Assembly: GCF_900103285.1 (NCBI RefSeq) | Contig: NZ_FNGS01000010.1 | Location: 62,001 to 126,000 of the forward strand | Source: Siphonobacter aquaeclarae | GTDB taxonomy: Bacteria; Bacteroidota; Bacteroidia; Cytophagales; Spirosomataceae | Length of the DNA stretch: 64,000 nucleotides | Reading direction: 5' to 3' | Part shown: one piece after another, positions 54,570 to 62,729 of the stretch | How positions within the stretch are numbered: position 1 is the stretch's first letter | Layout of the letters: each line of letters starts with the position of its first letter | Translations under genes and position numbers: made by a program | Notes under the pieces: generated by a model | What the model saw: the letters and a program-made list of their open reading frames with translations, nothing else | Databases searched by the model: none | What the model was told of the DNA's origin: nothing

Positions 54570-55628
54570 CTACTCAATCTCAATCACCACATCCGCGCTC
54601 ATCGGGTGCGCGACACACGTCAGGACGAAGCCTGCGGCAATTTCCTGTTCGGTCAGACCGTCTTCTTCGTCCATCATCACCTTGCCTGACTTGCACCGGC
54701 CCATACAGGCGGTACACATACCGGCCTGGCAGGAATAGGGCAGGTCGATGTCGAGCTCGAGACCGGCTTCGAGGATAGTTTGGTGCGGCTTGACTTCCAC
54801 CTTGTACTCAGCGCCTTCGTAAAAGAGGGTGATGGTACGGGTTTTGAGTTTGCCGTCGTCTTCGTCTTCCACGACTTCTCCGTGTGTATCTTTTGAGGGA
54901 GCGAAGCTCTCTTTGTGAATCTGCTCTTTCGGGACGTTGAGGATGGCCAGCGCATGCTGCACTTCCTCCATCATCCCTTCCGGTCCGCAGAGGTAGAATT
55001 CTGCGGAAGTGACAGGTATGTTCAGTTCGTCCAGGATCCGGATGGCTGCCTGCTGGTTGACGCGCCCGCTGCGGCCGTCCCACGCGAGGGGCTGGCTGAG
55101 GACGTGCACTACTGTCAGGCGTCCGGCAAACTGCGCTTCCAGTTCAGCCAGCTGATCCCGGAAAATAATATTCCGTTCGTTCCGGCTGCCGTATACCAGA
55201 GTGATCCGGGTATTGGTTTCAACCGGTAATACCGATTTGATCATCGAAATCAGCGGCGTAACCCCGCTGCCTGCGCCGAACAGGACCAGCTCCCGGCTCC
55301 GGCCTGCCGCCGGTTCGCAAACGAAATGCCCCATCGGCTCCATGACTTCGATGACGTCTCCGGCTTTTACCTGATCGTTGACGTAGTTCGAAACCAGCCC
55401 GCCTGCGAGGCGCTTTACCGTCACCGCAATCGAGGCGTCCTTATTGGGCGAGCTCGACATGGAGTAGGCGCGGCGTACTTTCTTGTTCTCTACCGGCAGA
55501 ATCAGCGTCAGAAACTGCCCGGGTTTATAGGGTATGGTTGCGTGCGGCGGATGCCAGAAATGAAGAGTAACCGTATCTTCTGTTTCGCGAACGACTTCCT
55601 TGACGGTCAGGTGATAATACTTGCTCAT
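54570..55628 (-). CDS. PaaE-like ferredoxin-type oxidoreductase (FAD / NAD / 2Fe-2S)
   Basis: 352-residue electron-transfer protein. Order: FAD-binding barrel with RAYSMSSSP (53-61), NAD(P)-binding domain with FGAGSGVTPLISM (about 117-129) and FYLCGPEGMM, and a C-terminal plant-type ferredoxin domain with CQAGMCTACMGRC (about 303-315) plus a fourth Cys in VLTCVAHP. The layout is that of PaaE and related reductases. No paaABCD or other partner oxygenase gene is nearby, so the electron acceptor is unknown; Bacteroidota carry many stand-alone copies. Confidence 0.93.
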   Translation of the reverse strand: MSKYYHLTVKEVVRETEDTVTLHFWHPPHATIPYKPGQFLTLILPVENKKVRRAYSMSSSPNKDASIAVTVKRLAGGLVSNYVNDQVKAGDVIEVMEPMGHFVCEPAAGRSRELVLFGAGSGVTPLISMIKSVLPVETNTRITLVYGSRNERNIIFRDQLAELEAQFAGRLTVVHVLSQPLAWDGRSGRVNQQAAIRILDELNIPVTSAEFYLCGPEGMMEEVQHALAILNVPKEQIHKESFAPSKDTHGEVVEDEDDGKLKTRTITLFYEGAEYKVEVKPHQTILEAGLELDIDLPYSCQAGMCTACMGRCKSGKVMMDEEDGLTEQEIAAGFVLTCVAHPMSADVVIEIE

Positions 55629-55682
55629 CTATCTAGTATACCGGTCGGGAAGGCCCGGCCGGCCATTGGGAATAAAGAAATG

Positions 55683-55690
55683 CAAAGGTA
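55683..55690 (-). promoter_or_regulatory. -7 box for the PaaE-like gene
   Basis: TACCTTTG on the minus strand, 55 bp before the start; no clear -33 TTTG. Confidence 0.35.
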
Positions 55691-55715
55691 ATAGATAGGG
55701 GCTATCGGGGTTTCA

Positions 55716-55851
55716 GTTTTCGGTTTTCAGTTTATAGTTTTCGGTTGGCGCTCCGACCAACGTACCTGACTGCTTATATGATTCGCGTTGCTGCCCTGCT
55801 ACAGCTTGATTAGCTCACCCAACTGAAAACCAAAAACCGCAAACCGAAAAC
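55716..55851. repeat. Imperfect 34-bp inverted repeat of GTTTTCGG/AGTTTTC units flanking 68 bp
   Basis: Arms 55716-55749 and 55818-55851 match at 28 of 34 positions as reverse complements, and each is itself built from GGTTTTC/CAGTTT-like units. The 68-bp centre shows no gene. The right arm abuts the terminator at 55852. It resembles a dispersed intergenic element rather than a regulatory site. Confidence 0.6.
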
Positions 55852-55877
55852 AAAAAAGCCCGTCTAACCAGACGGGC
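55852..55877 (-). terminator. Rho-independent terminator of the small cationic-peptide gene
   Basis: Stem GCCCGTCT / AGACGGGC with loop AACC, followed on the minus strand by TTTTTT. Confidence 0.85.
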
Positions 55878-55887
55878 TTCTTCACCT

Positions 55888-56091
55888 CTATTTATAGCTC
55901 GGGCAGCCGCAGCCTTTGTCTTTCTTTTTGAAGAGGCCCCAGAGAAATCCTTTTTTCTTCCGGTAGCCTTTGTTGCGGCGTTTGGAGGCCGCATCCTGTA
56001 CCGAAACCTCCGTCGAAGCCGATGGCGCGGCCGATACCTGTTCGGGAAGGACCATCACGCCGAGAAGAAATACAAAGAGTAGCTTTTTCAT
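55888..56091 (-). CDS. Small secreted lysine-rich protein ending in CGCPSYK
   Basis: 67-residue protein with a signal peptide (MKKLLFVFLLGVMVLPEQVSA, 1-21), leaving a mature peptide of about 46 residues. It is very basic (SKRRNKGYRKKKG; FKKKDKG), has one short hydrophobic patch (FLWGLF) and ends CGCPSYK. I chose the ATG at 56091, since the signal peptide begins there; an upstream ATG at 56115 is less likely. A clear terminator follows. No family recognised. Envelope-attached or metal-binding roles are guesses. Confidence 0.65.
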   Translation of the reverse strand: MKKLLFVFLLGVMVLPEQVSAAPSASTEVSVQDAASKRRNKGYRKKKGFLWGLFKKKDKGCGCPSYK

Positions 56092-56146
56092 GGACGTTTG
56101 CATCGTTTCGTACATCAGTAAAACGGCCGTACCAGTCGTTTATTTT

Positions 56147-57031
56147 TTACAACAGCTTTTTTCTCAGGTATTCCGAAGCGTGGGCGAAGGCGTCGGCTGA
56201 TGCCGCTTCATCGTATTTCGGATTGCTGGGATTCGCAAAGGCGTGGACGGCATCGTACATCTTGATCGTTACTTTCTTGCCCGCAGCGGCCATGTTTTTC
56301 TCAAATTCCTGTACGGTGCTCGGCGGAATGCCTTTGTCCTGGCTGCCAAAGATACCCAGTACATCGGTGTGCAGGCTTTTCAGTTTTTCGACATCCTGTT
56401 CGGGCCGGCCGTAATACATCACACAACCTACCGCCTGGGAGCCTTCCAGCAGCGCCGATTTGAGCGACAGCATGCCCCCGAAACACCAGCCGACGGTGGC
56501 AATTTTCGCCTTCGGGCCGGCATAACCGATACCCGCTTTGATGATCGTTTCCAGTCGCTCGGGTTTGGCCTGGCTCATGTATTTGCCGGCATCTTCACTT
56601 TTCGTGGCGACGTTCCCGTCATACATATCCAGCGCCAGTACGTTCACTTTTCCGTTGAGGGCGTTATAGTATTTCTCTGCTTCCTGTTTGACGTAGTCGT
56701 TCAAACCCCACCATTCCTGAAAAACGAGGAGGTACTTGTCGGACTTTGATTTGGCTTTGATCAGGAAGGCGCCGGCCTTCTGACCATCGGCTGCATCAAG
56801 CTGGATCATTTCTCCGCCGGCCTTGCTTTCGAACGTAAAGGGCAGCGGTTCTACGTGCAGGGCCTGAAATTCTTTCGTGGAGGCCATCAGCTGCATTTCA
56901 TCGGGGCGTTCGAAAAGACCGGACGTCTTTTTCGTATCGTGGCAGGCCGCTGCCGCGTCTTCGCAGCAGCTTTGGGCGAACAGATTGGCGCTCGCGCCCA
57001 GCAGGAGGGCGGAAAGGAAGAGTTTTTTCAT
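56147..57031 (-). CDS. Secreted dienelactone hydrolase family protein
   Basis: 294-residue alpha/beta hydrolase with a signal peptide (MKKLFLSALLLGASANLFAQ) and a cysteine-rich lead (SCCEDAAAACHD, 21-32). The DLH triad is visible: Cys183 in GWCFGGM, Asp232 in FGSQDKG and His263 in DAVHAFANP; Glu106 in FQEWWGLNDY is the conserved partner of the cysteine. Export is unusual compared with the cytoplasmic catabolic enzyme, so the substrate is probably another ester or lactone. Transcribed alone or with the small peptide gene 55 bp downstream. Confidence 0.92.
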   Translation of the reverse strand: MKKLFLSALLLGASANLFAQSCCEDAAAACHDTKKTSGLFERPDEMQLMASTKEFQALHVEPLPFTFESKAGGEMIQLDAADGQKAGAFLIKAKSKSDKYLLVFQEWWGLNDYVKQEAEKYYNALNGKVNVLALDMYDGNVATKSEDAGKYMSQAKPERLETIIKAGIGYAGPKAKIATVGWCFGGMLSLKSALLEGSQAVGCVMYYGRPEQDVEKLKSLHTDVLGIFGSQDKGIPPSTVQEFEKNMAAAGKKVTIKMYDAVHAFANPSNPKYDEAASADAFAHASEYLRKKLL

Positions 57032-57080
57032 GAGGTTTTGCGGAATGGAGTCTGGCTAAAGGAATCCCGGGCCGGGATAC

Positions 57081-57112
57081 AAAGAAAAACCGGAGCGAAA
57101 ATGTTCGCTCCG
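57081..57112 (-). terminator. Rho-independent terminator after the metallophosphoesterase
   Basis: CGGAGCGAA (57091-57099), loop AATG, TTCGCTCCG (57104-57112); on the minus strand followed by GTTTTTCTTTG. Confidence 0.8.
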
Positions 57113-57134
57113 ATCGAAAGATACAAACGAAAAA

Positions 57135-58397
57135 TCAGGCTTTCTGCAGTTCGAAGACGGTAATCTCCGGCGGCATACCGACGCGCCCCGGGTATCCGAG
57201 AAATCCGTATCCGCGGTTGACGTACAACTGCTGGTCGCCTTCCTTGTACAACCCGGCCCACTGCTTGTAACGGTACTGAACCGGACTCCAGCGGAAGTAA
57301 GGCGTTTCAATGCCAAACTGCATCCCGTGCGTGTGGCCGGCAAACTGCACGTCGATGTCGCTGAACTCGGGCCGGACCTGCGCGTCCCAATGACTCGGGT
57401 CGTGGGAGAGCAGGAGCTTGACGGCTGCTTCGTCGGTACCGGCGTTGGCTTTGGCCAGGTTGCCGTATTGGGCAAAACCGCCCGTACCCCAGTTCTGAAT
57501 ACCCAGAATAGCAATCTTATCGCCGTTTTGTTCGATGAAGCGGTGCTCGTCGAGCAGCAGGTCATAGCCCATTTCCCGGTGTACACGCTTGAGATCTTCG
57601 AGGTTCTGCCGCTTGGCCTGCGGGCTCGACCAGGAAGCGTAATCGCCATAGTCGTGGTTGCCGAGGGTAGAATAGACGCCCAGCGGCGCTTTTACTTTTT
57701 CGAAAATGGCTTTATAGTCTTTCACTTCCTCGGCGCGGTCGTTGACAAGGTCGCCGGTGAAAAATACCAGATCCGGTTTCTCTGCCAGAAGAAGATCAAC
57801 ACCGCCTTTTACCGCTGTTTTATTGTAAAAACTACCCGAGTGAATATCGGAAACCTGCGCAATGCGGAGCCCCTCGAAGGAGCGCGGGAGGTTTTTCAGT
57901 TTCAGCGTGACTTTCCGGACGCGGTAATCGTGTGCGCCGGAAATGATGCCCCACGTAAACCCGACCGCCGGAATAGCCGCCGTGACGAGCGCCGCCTTCG
58001 CCAGAAATTCTGAACGGGTAATCGCATCGCCGCCGGAAGGAGTAGCGGGAGTCGCTTCGGGTTTGGAAAACAGGCGCGCCGCCCAGCGGACAAGCCGGCC
58101 GGCGTCGTCAATCAGCAACAGCGGAATCATAAAGATTTTCGAGAGGTAGCCGATCAGGATATAACTGTAGAAGAAAATCCGGAGGCCTCTGAAACGGCCC
58201 CAGAAGTCACTTCCAAGGGTCACAGACAGGACAATAGTCAGCAGCAGCATGCCCGGAACGCTCCAGTAAATCCACCGGGCAGCGCGTTGCCAGCCGGGAG
58301 AGACGGATTGCGTTGCCGTCCGGACAGCCTGAAAGCCATACCACTCAATAGCAAGAAGAACGAGTATGGTAATGGCCAGGGTGATGATTCGGTTCAT
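57135..58397 (-). CDS. Membrane-anchored metallophosphoesterase (YaeI/YkuE-like)
   Basis: 420-residue protein with about three N-terminal helices (residues 1-20, 42-62, 73-97), a linker and a further hydrophobic segment (about 131-153), then a calcineurin-type phosphoesterase domain facing the periplasm. Metal motifs are complete: SDIHSG (Asp184, His186), FTGDLVND (about 213-220), LGNHDYG (about 245-251), LLLSHDPSHW and FAGHTHGMQFG. Relatives act on lipid phosphates (UDP-diacylglucosamine hydrolase or phosphodiesterases). Substrate here is unknown. Transcribed away from the SusCD locus only by position; 286 bp separates them. Confidence 0.92.
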   Translation of the reverse strand: MNRIITLAITILVLLAIEWYGFQAVRTATQSVSPGWQRAARWIYWSVPGMLLLTIVLSVTLGSDFWGRFRGLRIFFYSYILIGYLSKIFMIPLLLIDDAGRLVRWAARLFSKPEATPATPSGGDAITRSEFLAKAALVTAAIPAVGFTWGIISGAHDYRVRKVTLKLKNLPRSFEGLRIAQVSDIHSGSFYNKTAVKGGVDLLLAEKPDLVFFTGDLVNDRAEEVKDYKAIFEKVKAPLGVYSTLGNHDYGDYASWSSPQAKRQNLEDLKRVHREMGYDLLLDEHRFIEQNGDKIAILGIQNWGTGGFAQYGNLAKANAGTDEAAVKLLLSHDPSHWDAQVRPEFSDIDVQFAGHTHGMQFGIETPYFRWSPVQYRYKQWAGLYKEGDQQLYVNRGYGFLGYPGRVGMPPEITVFELQKA

Positions 58398-58625
58398 AAG
58401 GAAGAGACGATTCTATTGCTCGAACGGAAAAACTCCCGCAAGAGCCGGATGGTTCAGCCGGTTTCCGTATTCCGGATGAATAGCCCGATTCGGAGGATGG
58501 AGCCGCGGATCGGGGGAATGAAGATACGCAAACTACGGTAGCTCAGGTATATGTTTCCCCGGACGTATCGCAGATATGCTGTTGTCGTCCCCTTCCGGGA
58601 TACCGGTCATTTTTGGGTGGGTGGC

Positions 58626-58673
58626 AACAGATAAGCCCCGCCGGAACAGTCCGTCCGGCGGGGCTTATCTGTT
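58626..58673. terminator. 20-bp perfect hairpin at the end of the SusCD locus
   Basis: Arms 58626-58645 and 58654-58673 are exact reverse complements around the 8-nt loop ACAGTCCG, 10 bp after the stop of the 58684 gene. GC-rich core (GCCCCGCCGGA); a weak CTGTTG tail rather than a U tract. Confidence 0.75.
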
Positions 58674-58683
58674 GGCGGTTTAC

Positions 58684-61041
58684 TTACTGGTACACCACCC
58701 AGGCCGTCCCCACACAATCCGTATCCGACTTCACCCGCAACCAATGCGCGTTGAAGGTATACGGGAAGGTGACGGTAACCGGCTTGCCGGCTTTGACGGC
58801 GATGCGCTTGTAGGTATGCCAGCCTGAGACATGGTCGAAATCGACTTCAAGCGTGAACGCCGCGTCTTTGTCGGATGACAGCGTAACCGTTTTCTTGTCG
58901 TACCCGGTCATCAGGTACGGCAGGGACGGCTCTCCTGCGCGGACGACCGTATTTTTCCAGACGCCGCCTTCGCCCGTCGGCTTCCCGAGCTTCCAGAGGT
59001 CGTCAATAGCTCCGAACCAGAGGCTGGTCATACCGGAACCGAAGATATGTTCGCGGTTTTCAGCCCCTTTTTTTGTTCCGGAAAGAACGAGCAGCCCCCG
59101 CCAGGTACAAAAATCCTGAATCTGTTTCCGGTGGGTAGTAATCGGCCGCATGGTAGCAAAACCGCCTTCCCGCGGGACTTCATAGATCGTTCCGTGCGCC
59201 TGAAAAAGGTATCGCTCCGATTCCACCTCGCGACGGCCCCGGGGCCAGCCAGCGGCAAAAGGCTGGTCATACGCCGCCAGCGTGCGGGGCAGGCGGAAGG
59301 TTCCGGTGGCGTCTTTCACAATCACCGACGCGTCATCCAGCTCAAAATCCTTTTTGAAAGCGCCGACAGCAGCAACTTCCTCTGCCTTGCTTCCAGCAGG
59401 CGTGAGGTAGCTCAGGTTTTCGTCTACTTCCTGATAAACAGTACCATTCAGTACTTGTAGATTGGTATTGTCTTTGGAAGGACGAATGATGGCGGCCACG
59501 GGATCCCGATCGGTCGCTTCTGCCAAACCGGCAAAAAGCGCTTTCCCGTCAGAGGCCGCATGTCCCTGCCCCTGGTAATGGAAAAAGGCCGAATAGGTAC
59601 CGGATTGACCGGCTTTCAGCCGTATCCACGTCGCTGCAAACGATGCCGGGAAAGCATACGCCAGGTATCCCTCTTTCGGTACAGAAACAGTGGCATAGTT
59701 CTCCCAGCGCCCCGTACCGGTTTTATCGACTTCCAGCGTGAACGTGACTGCTTTGCCGTTTTGATGGGTCAAATGCAGGATCTTTTTACCGAAGCCGTTG
59801 ATCAGGAACGGATCAGAGGCTTCTCCAGCCTGTACCGCGTCGTTTTGCCAGGGACCGCCCCAGCCATTGGCCGCGCCCCATTCCCGGAGCTGTTCCGGCT
59901 GCCCGAACCAGAGGTTAGATTGCGAGCGACCAGCCAGGGGATTTTCCAGGATCGATGTTTCATCGGTGGCGAGGACCAGCTGCCCGTTCCAGCTGCAAAA
60001 ATCAGGAATGTAGCGCAAGTGGTTGGAAATCGGGCGTATACCGCCGGTTTTCCCGGCGCTGAAGCCCGCCGGAAAGTCGTAAAACATCCCGTGCATGTCC
60101 ATCAGCAAGCGGTTGTTGCCGATTTCCCGGATGCGTGGCCATTCAGTATACCAACCTCCCCAGTGATCATAGGTATGCGTGGATTTCGGAAGACGGTACG
60201 TATGCCATTTACCGTGATCGAGGAGCTTGAGAATCACCGAACGGCGGTCCCAGCCGATACTCCACGCCGGGCTTTCCGGAGACGGCGCCCCGTAGATTCC
60301 GCCGGGGCCGGTGATATCCGTAAACTGTTTCCGCTCGACGATGGACCAGGCTTTTCCGTCCCATTCCGCCAGTACTCCCATTTCATCCTTGTTTTTCGGG
60401 GCAGCGCCAGCCTGCAGCAGCTTCGTGTCGATGTCGAAGACCTGGTGTTCACCATTGTTGGCTACAATCAGCCGGCCCTGTGCCGTGTATCCGCCTTTTC
60501 CGTGCCAGCCGGGTACGGGCTTGTGAAACAGCTTTTTAACGGCGAGGGAATGGACGTTGGCTTCGTAGAGCATACCCTCCATGTCATAGAAATAGACCTG
60601 GTTGGCCGGGTCGGTGAGGTGGCGTGCTGTTGCGGTAAGCCGCCCGGGCATAACGGTCTGCGGGATGGTGCGCACGACTCCTTCCTTCGAAACAAAATAC
60701 GGTCCGATGATAAGCTGGTTCGATTCGCGGTGAATCATCCGGTTGGCGGGCGTTCCGCCGACGCTCTCCGGCCGGATGGTGAGCCGGAGATTGTGATCGA
60801 TCGTATAGAGCTTGTCGGAACTGCCGCCCGGGCAATGCGGGGAGTAGGTAACCATCCAGAGTTTGCCTGCCCAGGGAACAACCGCTCCGATACCGCACTC
60901 GCCGCCGTTGCCCTTGCACGGAATACCGTCGCCGCGGTTGAATACGGCCAGGTGAGGGTATACGCCGCTGATCTGAAGGGGTTTTTGCTGCGCAAAGACG
61001 GACGAGCCGGCCAATAGGGAAATCAATAGGGCACGTTTCAT
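58684..61041 (-). CDS. Secreted protein of unknown function with an internal duplication, in a SusCD locus
   Basis: 785-residue exported protein (signal peptide MKRALLISLLAGSSVFAQ). Residues about 23-300 resemble beta-propeller-like repeats. Then two similar units follow, about 310-490 and 606-785. Shared landmarks in each unit, in order: WPR-x-RE, HG..Y..P, MRPITTH or IRPISNH, DFC[ST]W.G, SLWFG or NLWFG, GG.W.N..V.AGE, FTLEVD, FP..F.A.W.R.K. The cysteine in DFCxW is kept in both. No catalytic motif is recognisable. Starts 7 bp after susD's stop, so it belongs to the locus and probably binds or degrades its glycan. Confidence 0.85.
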   Translation of the reverse strand: MKRALLISLLAGSSVFAQQKPLQISGVYPHLAVFNRGDGIPCKGNGGECGIGAVVPWAGKLWMVTYSPHCPGGSSDKLYTIDHNLRLTIRPESVGGTPANRMIHRESNQLIIGPYFVSKEGVVRTIPQTVMPGRLTATARHLTDPANQVYFYDMEGMLYEANVHSLAVKKLFHKPVPGWHGKGGYTAQGRLIVANNGEHQVFDIDTKLLQAGAAPKNKDEMGVLAEWDGKAWSIVERKQFTDITGPGGIYGAPSPESPAWSIGWDRRSVILKLLDHGKWHTYRLPKSTHTYDHWGGWYTEWPRIREIGNNRLLMDMHGMFYDFPAGFSAGKTGGIRPISNHLRYIPDFCSWNGQLVLATDETSILENPLAGRSQSNLWFGQPEQLREWGAANGWGGPWQNDAVQAGEASDPFLINGFGKKILHLTHQNGKAVTFTLEVDKTGTGRWENYATVSVPKEGYLAYAFPASFAATWIRLKAGQSGTYSAFFHYQGQGHAASDGKALFAGLAEATDRDPVAAIIRPSKDNTNLQVLNGTVYQEVDENLSYLTPAGSKAEEVAAVGAFKKDFELDDASVIVKDATGTFRLPRTLAAYDQPFAAGWPRGRREVESERYLFQAHGTIYEVPREGGFATMRPITTHRKQIQDFCTWRGLLVLSGTKKGAENREHIFGSGMTSLWFGAIDDLWKLGKPTGEGGVWKNTVVRAGEPSLPYLMTGYDKKTVTLSSDKDAAFTLEVDFDHVSGWHTYKRIAVKAGKPVTVTFPYTFNAHWLRVKSDTDCVGTAWVVYQ

Positions 61042-61048
61042 AGCACAA

Positions 61049-62719
61049 TCAATAGCCGGAGTTTTGAGTGAGATTAGGATTGACGCGGCGTTCGTTGGCG
61101 GGAATCGGCCAGAGGTACTGCCGGTTTTTGTCGAAGTTGGTGACAGCCAGGGACTTGATATTTCCCATCAGGGCGGAGTAGTCCGGAATACCGTCCGCAT
61201 CGATGACGGGCGCGCCGGCGAACGGCCACTTCCCGCGGTCGAGTACATTCGGGTCCTGAAACCCTACGATCGGGCGGGTCAGGGCTTTTTCAGCGATTTT
61301 CCAGCGGATAAGGTCCATGTACCGAAGGCCTTCGCGGGCGAGTTCAACGCGTCGTTCGCGCCGGATTACTGTCCGGAGTGCTACCGCATCCGTGGTTTTG
61401 ACGGCCGGGTATGATCCGGTAGCCGTCACCGCGACGCCATAGGCCCGGGCCCGTACCTGATTGAGGGCGTTCAGCGCCGACGCGTCGATTTCTCCCAATT
61501 CTGTTTTCGCTTCCGCATAGGTCAGGAGTATTTCGGCGTAGCGGCAGAGGATAATGTCGTTGTCTGCCGCCAGGCGATCTGCCCAGGTCTGATCGATGCC
61601 TTTTTTCCAGATAAAACCGGTATAGCTGGCGAAGGTATTGACCGCCCGGCAGTCGAGGTTACTGACTTTCTTACCGGTTTTGTACGAAAATGTCTGAGTA
61701 GAATCAGGGTGCGGCTGATAGCTGAATCCAAGCCACGGCGTTCCAAATTCCACGATACTCATCGTCATACGCGGGTCACGGTTGGCGAAGGGCTTTTTCG
61801 GATTATAGAGCGGAGACTGATCAATGGGCAGCCCGTCGGTACACTCGTACGAATCCACGAGCGACCAGGTCGGTATCTGGGCGCCATATCCGCCCGCATT
61901 GCGCGAGATATAGTCGCGGACCGTACCGGCATCCATGAATACCGACAGTTCCTGCGAGCGGGGAATACTGATGATGAGCTCTTTACTCGTTTCTCCCGAA
62001 ACCAGAAAAAGATCGGTGTAGGAGCTATGGAGCTGATAGGCGCCGAGGTCGATGACGGCTTTCGCCGCGTCGCGGGCTTCTGCCCATTTGCCAAGATACA
62101 GGGCGGTGCGTGCCTTGAGGGCCAGCGCGGCGCCCTTCGTCAGGCGTTTCAGCTCTCCGGCGCCATAGCTGACCGGCAATTGCGCGGCGGCCCAGTCAAA
62201 TTCGGCGAATAAAAACGTTAGAATTTCCTCGCGGGAAGTACGCGTCATTTTGTACGATTCTTCCAGCGAAACAGGCGTTTTCAACAGAGGTACATCCCCG
62301 AAATGCGTAATAAGCCGGGAATACTGGTAAGCACGGATAAGCCGGGCCTCGGCCTCCAGGCGGAGCAGCACACTTTCGGCTGTATTGTTTTTCGCGCGGT
62401 CCTTGTTGGCCAGAAAGGTATTGGCGCGGGCAATGGGCTTGTAGCAGTTGACCCAGAGGGTACTGGCAATGCCGCTGCCGGCGTCCATTGTGCCGTAGGT
62501 GATTTCATTGCCGCCGACGCTGCGCTGCCAATGGTTGTCGGAATAGGCTTCGTCGTCATTTCCCCAGAAAACAAGGCGGTAGAGGTCGTTGACGGCCATC
62601 TCCAGCTCCGCCTGGTTCGAGTAGAAATTCTCCGAAGAACTCTCGGACAATGGGTTAAGATCCAGTTTGTTACAGGAGATCAGCAGCAGGGAAAGGAAAA
62701 ATAGGGAAAGGCGTTTCAT
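61049..62719 (-). CDS. SusD/RagB family nutrient-binding lipoprotein
   Basis: 556-residue surface lipoprotein with a lipobox (LLISC, Cys16) and the SusD fold: N-terminal FYSNQAELEMAVNDLYRLVF (33-52), TPR-like helices with LRLEAEARLIRAYQYSRLIT, and the C-terminal RRERRVELAREGLRYMDLIR (about 450-469) and LWPIPANERRVNPNLTQNSG closing segments. It would cap the SusC pore and bind the oligosaccharide. It starts 10 bp after susC on the same strand. Ligand unknown. Confidence 0.96.
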   Translation of the reverse strand: MKRLSLFFLSLLLISCNKLDLNPLSESSSENFYSNQAELEMAVNDLYRLVFWGNDDEAYSDNHWQRSVGGNEITYGTMDAGSGIASTLWVNCYKPIARANTFLANKDRAKNNTAESVLLRLEAEARLIRAYQYSRLITHFGDVPLLKTPVSLEESYKMTRTSREEILTFLFAEFDWAAAQLPVSYGAGELKRLTKGAALALKARTALYLGKWAEARDAAKAVIDLGAYQLHSSYTDLFLVSGETSKELIISIPRSQELSVFMDAGTVRDYISRNAGGYGAQIPTWSLVDSYECTDGLPIDQSPLYNPKKPFANRDPRMTMSIVEFGTPWLGFSYQPHPDSTQTFSYKTGKKVSNLDCRAVNTFASYTGFIWKKGIDQTWADRLAADNDIILCRYAEILLTYAEAKTELGEIDASALNALNQVRARAYGVAVTATGSYPAVKTTDAVALRTVIRRERRVELAREGLRYMDLIRWKIAEKALTRPIVGFQDPNVLDRGKWPFAGAPVIDADGIPDYSALMGNIKSLAVTNFDKNRQYLWPIPANERRVNPNLTQNSGY

Positions 62720-62729
62720 GTCCGTGCAG

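Noticed and set aside
59560-61017. 485-codon open frame opposite the duplicated secreted protein
   Set aside because: Antisense shadow of a gene with signal peptide and internal repeats; low-complexity Arg/Pro composition.
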